Shown: positions 12,363 through 14,844 of the stretch, piece by piece
How the letters are laid out: each line of letters begins with the position of its first letter
How positions within the stretch are numbered: the stretch's first letter is position 1
Assembly (NCBI GenBank): GCA_045545455.1
Contig: JAZQAY010000014.1
Span: 1 to 14,844, forward strand
Reading direction: 5' to 3'
DNA from: RUG754 sp045545455
GTDB taxonomy: Bacteria; Bacillota; Clostridia; Peptostreptococcales; Anaerovoracaceae
Length of the DNA: 14,844 nt
The notes under the pieces: generated by a model
The model's input: the letters and a program-made list of their open reading frames with translations, nothing else
What the model was told of the DNA's origin: nothing
The model's database searches: none
Position numbers and translations under genes: made by a program

Positions 12363-13544
12363 TTATGACAGCAAAGACGTATTAAGGGACATCTTTTCTT
12401 CTGAAAAGTCGGTAACGTTGAAAAGTATAAGCACCTGATCGTATTCGCCGTCCAGTGCCAGGTCCTTTGCAGAACCTCTGAAGTACCTGGGATCCAACAT
12501 TGTTATCTCACTGAAATCGTCCAGAATGAAAGGCACGAAGGAATTGGCATATGAGTCCTTCACGATCAGGAGCTTAGGCTTGCGGGATGCTCCCTCTCCA
12601 TTGTTCCTTATATCCACCCTGTCATAGTTTCCGCCGAAGAATACCTCATATTTATCTTTATTCTCAAGCCTGTCCATGAAGTAAATGGAATCATAAGTGT
12701 CATAGTCTATAGTCACGGTCACATCAGATCCAAGGGTCTCCCCGGGAACATTTATGCTGTCCCTTACGAGTTCGCTGAGAAGTACTTTGGAGTAAAGCGT
12801 GCCCTTGAAATCCTTAGTAAGCTCTTCAGGGATGTACTCCTTAGGATCAAATCCCAGGGCACTTCTGTATGCCGAAGCCCCCTTAAGTGCTCCGTCATAA
12901 TTCCAGTGATGGTCAGTCATGTAATAGAAGCCGTCCTCATGGTCATCATCAGGCATGAGGGCGTCATCCAGTTCAACGTACATATCTCCCAGGACGTTCT
13001 TTGCAAGAGAAAGTGCTTCCCCCTCATCGTAGTTCGTGCTCAGATTGGCCTCGTTCCTGTATGAGTATGCTGCCGTGGGAACCAGCATCACCCTGACTTC
13101 CGCTCCCGACTCCGATACTTCGGAGTTCATTTCCACTATCTGATCAAGATTGTTCCTGAACCTGAGAGCGTTGAAATCCGCCTGAGTCTTTCTTTCTATC
13201 AGTCTTCCGTCATCCAGTACATAGACTCCGTTTATGTCGCTGTATCCGACGCTTTTAAGGACTGAGGATCTTATCTTTACCCATTTATCCCTCCCGATGA
13301 TCTGATCGGACAGATATTCCTCCAGCTGGGTTTGATATTCTCCGTTCAGTATGCTCTCTATGCTTAATGAAGGCATCTGAGTCAGATACCTGTTCTCATT
13401 GTCGGATTTATCCCTGTCGGGAAGGACAGCGGATCCTATGATCATGACAAGCATCACGATGATCACTGTAAAGATCAGGAAAATGTCCACGTGCTGCCCG
13501 CCCGCTGTCTTGTTCATTTGTTTCTTCATACTTTTTTTCTGCAT
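12363..13544 (-). CDS. DHHW family protein, AlgX/AlgJ-like, partner of the MBOAT acyltransferase
   Basis: The 393-residue protein has a Lys-rich cytosolic start, one membrane segment (about 20-42, ending before LPDRDKSDNENR), and an extracytoplasmic SGNH-like domain. MTDHHWNYDGA (209-219) gives the DHHW motif with Asp211 and His213, and VKDSYANSF (328-336) gives the nucleophile-like Ser331; these match the Asp/His/Ser triad of AlgX-type O-acetyltransferases. Such proteins accept acyl groups delivered across the membrane by MBOAT partners and modify a polysaccharide. It follows the MBOAT gene by 12 nt, with GGGGTGGGG before its ATG. The polysaccharide acceptor is not identifiable. An ATG five codons further in is possible but has poorer initiation context. 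Confidence 0.87.
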   Translation of the reverse strand: MQKKSMKKQMNKTAGGQHVDIFLIFTVIIVMLVMIIGSAVLPDRDKSDNENRYLTQMPSLSIESILNGEYQTQLEEYLSDQIIGRDKWVKIRSSVLKSVGYSDINGVYVLDDGRLIERKTQADFNALRFRNNLDQIVEMNSEVSESGAEVRVMLVPTAAYSYRNEANLSTNYDEGEALSLAKNVLGDMYVELDDALMPDDDHEDGFYYMTDHHWNYDGALKGASAYRSALGFDPKEYIPEELTKDFKGTLYSKVLLSELVRDSINVPGETLGSDVTVTIDYDTYDSIYFMDRLENKDKYEVFFGGNYDRVDIRNNGEGASRKPKLLIVKDSYANSFVPFILDDFSEITMLDPRYFRGSAKDLALDGEYDQVLILFNVTDFSEEKMSLNTSLLS

Positions 13545-13556
13545 GTCCCCACCCCG

Positions 13557-14844
13557 CTAGAATCTGAAATACAGGAACGGATTGTAGCTTCCGCTCACCA
13601 GGAATGCGATGCTCATCAGAAGGAGGATAAGCAGAACAAAGGTCTCAGCCATATCCTTAGTGGTATAGAACATGAGACTTTTATCCAGTTTTTTTGAGAC
13701 CCAGCCGGCTATTGGAAGCGAAGCAGCCACCGCAACAGCCATAAGTATAGCTGCCGACTTCACATAATACATTGTGAGATCATAAGACGACTGTCCGGCT
13801 CCGAACATTAGTGCCATATATCTTCCAAGAACGCTGAAATCAGTGATATTGAAGATGACCCATCCCACGATGACAAAGAACATCGTGTAGATGTGTCTTA
13901 TGAATCCGAGTTTTCCGGGGATCTTGTTCAGTATATCCAGAAGGAAGAGTTTTTCAATTATGAGAAGTACTCCGTAATATACGCCCCAAAGGACGAAATT
14001 CCAGCTGGCTCCATGCCAGAGACCTGTCAGGGCCCAGACTACAGCGATATTGAAGAGCTGTCTTGGGAGTCCCTTCCGGTTCCCTCCAAGAGGGATATAC
14101 ACGTACTCCTTGAACCAGGAAGACAGGCTCATATGCCATCTCCTCCAGAATTCAGTTATGGAGGCTGAGATATACGGATAGTTGAAGTTCTCCAGATAGT
14201 CGAATCCCAGTATCTTGCCAAGGCCGATAGCCATGTCGGAATATCCGCTGAAATCGAAATAGATCTGGAACGTGAAAGCTATCGCTCCGATCCAGCAAAG
14301 CACCGCTCCCGGATCTTCTCCTCCGGAAACCATGGCGTATATCTCATCCCAGATCACCGCCATCTGATTGGCGATCAGGATCTTTTTTGAAAGACCGACT
14401 ATGAACCTTCTGATACCGACATATATCCTTTCCCTGTCAGAGGTCCTGGTCTTCATCTGTTTTTCAACGTCGGAGTACCTTACGATGGGACCTGCTATAA
14501 GCTGGGGGAAAAGCGTGATATATGTGGCAAGGATAATGAAATTCTTCTGTCCCTTCACCTTGCCCCGGTATACGTCGATCACGTATGACATGGCCTGGAA
14601 AGTATAGAAACTTATACCTATGGGAAGAGCTATGCCAAGCATCCCGAGGTCAGCTCCAGTGATACCGTTCACCGTATCTATCAGGAAGTCAGTGTACTTG
14701 AAGAATCCCAAAAGTCCAAGGTTCACAGCCACATCCAGAACAAGCATGACTTTCGCCATGCCTTTGTTCCCTCCGTTATTATATTTGTCTATGAAAAGAG
14801 CCAGAACGTAATTCGCTATGATGGATACGAACATGACCAGGATA
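13557..14844 (-). CDS. MBOAT family O-acyltransferase (AlgI/DltB-like), N-terminus outside window
   Basis: The frame is open through the window edge. The methionine at 14834 is internal: it is preceded by Ile-Leu-Val in frame, and family members have about 50-60 residues with membrane segments before the matching ISIIANYVLA. The visible part is about 428 residues with many hydrophobic segments. Family features, counted from that methionine, are FPQLIAGPIVRY (109-120), DFSGYSDMAIGLGKILG (194-210), ITEFWRRWHMSLSSWFKEY (226-244, His234), YIPLGGNR (246-253) and GLWHGASWNF (271-280) with the invariant catalytic His274. MBOAT proteins move acyl groups, usually acetyl, across the membrane for transfer to alginate, teichoic acid or other surface glycans. 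The downstream DHHW gene marks it as the AlgI type rather than DltB, since no dlt genes are present. Confidence 0.93.
   Translation of the reverse strand, partial: ILVMFVSIIANYVLALFIDKYNNGGNKGMAKVMLVLDVAVNLGLLGFFKYTDFLIDTVNGITGADLGMLGIALPIGISFYTFQAMSYVIDVYRGKVKGQKNFIILATYITLFPQLIAGPIVRYSDVEKQMKTRTSDRERIYVGIRRFIVGLSKKILIANQMAVIWDEIYAMVSGGEDPGAVLCWIGAIAFTFQIYFDFSGYSDMAIGLGKILGFDYLENFNYPYISASITEFWRRWHMSLSSWFKEYVYIPLGGNRKGLPRQLFNIAVVWALTGLWHGASWNFVLWGVYYGVLLIIEKLFLLDILNKIPGKLGFIRHIYTMFFVIVGWVIFNITDFSVLGRYMALMFGAGQSSYDLTMYYVKSAAILMAVAVAASLPIAGWVSKKLDKSLMFYTTKDMAETFVLLILLLMSIAFLVSGSYNPFLYFRF

Noticed and set aside
1..14844. CRISPR arrays, tRNA or rRNA genes, insertion sequences, phage genes
   Set aside because: No periodic repeats, cloverleaf-like or rRNA-like stretches, transposase or integrase motifs were seen on either strand.

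Overview
The window looks like chromosomal DNA of an anaerobic Gram-positive bacterium of the Bacillota, most likely class Clostridia. The evidence is strong AGGAGG-type ribosome binding sites, sigma-A-like promoters, Gly-Cys-Gly-Gly lipoprotein signal peptides, a short Asp23/Gls24-type protein next to recG, and the recG-rsmD-coaD-coiled-coil gene order familiar from Clostridia. Genus or species cannot be fixed from the sequence. Every gene I can support is on the minus strand, so transcription runs from high to low coordinates. The + strand ORFs are shadows of these genes.

Layout in transcription order. (1) 14844-12363: an MBOAT O-acyltransferase (5' end outside the window) and a DHHW/AlgX-like membrane-anchored protein, a typical pair for O-acetylating a surface polysaccharide. 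(2) 12345-8285: a compact housekeeping block of an Asp23/Gls24-like protein, recG, rsmD, coaD and a conserved coiled-coil protein. A TGnTATAAT element 6 nt before the first start codon suggests a leaderless transcript. (3) 8276-3425: four genes for a metallo-beta-lactamase-fold hydrolase, an M20 amidohydrolase, a D-aminoacylase-family amidohydrolase and an MFS transporter. This looks like an uptake/export and hydrolysis cassette for N-acylated or D-amino-acid compounds of unknown identity. (4) 3424-436: a cobalamin section with a near-consensus promoter, a full cobalamin riboswitch including its L5-L13 kissing loop, and a leader hairpin that could be the terminator. It continues with a predicted lipoprotein form of the cobaltochelatase CbiK, a second lipoprotein with a conserved but uncharacterised beta-rich domain, and cbiL. 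(5) 357-1: the first 119 codons of a VanX/DdpX-type D-Ala-D-Ala dipeptidase.

The most interesting part is section 4. A riboswitch that normally governs B12 synthesis or uptake controls a predicted extracytoplasmic, lipid-anchored chelatase. The lipoprotein encoded next to it carries nearly the same mature N-terminus. Together they suggest cobalt or tetrapyrrole handling at the cell surface. Section 3 is a second candidate for undescribed metabolism. Promoter and hairpin calls come from reading by eye. Functions come from recognised motifs, with no database search.
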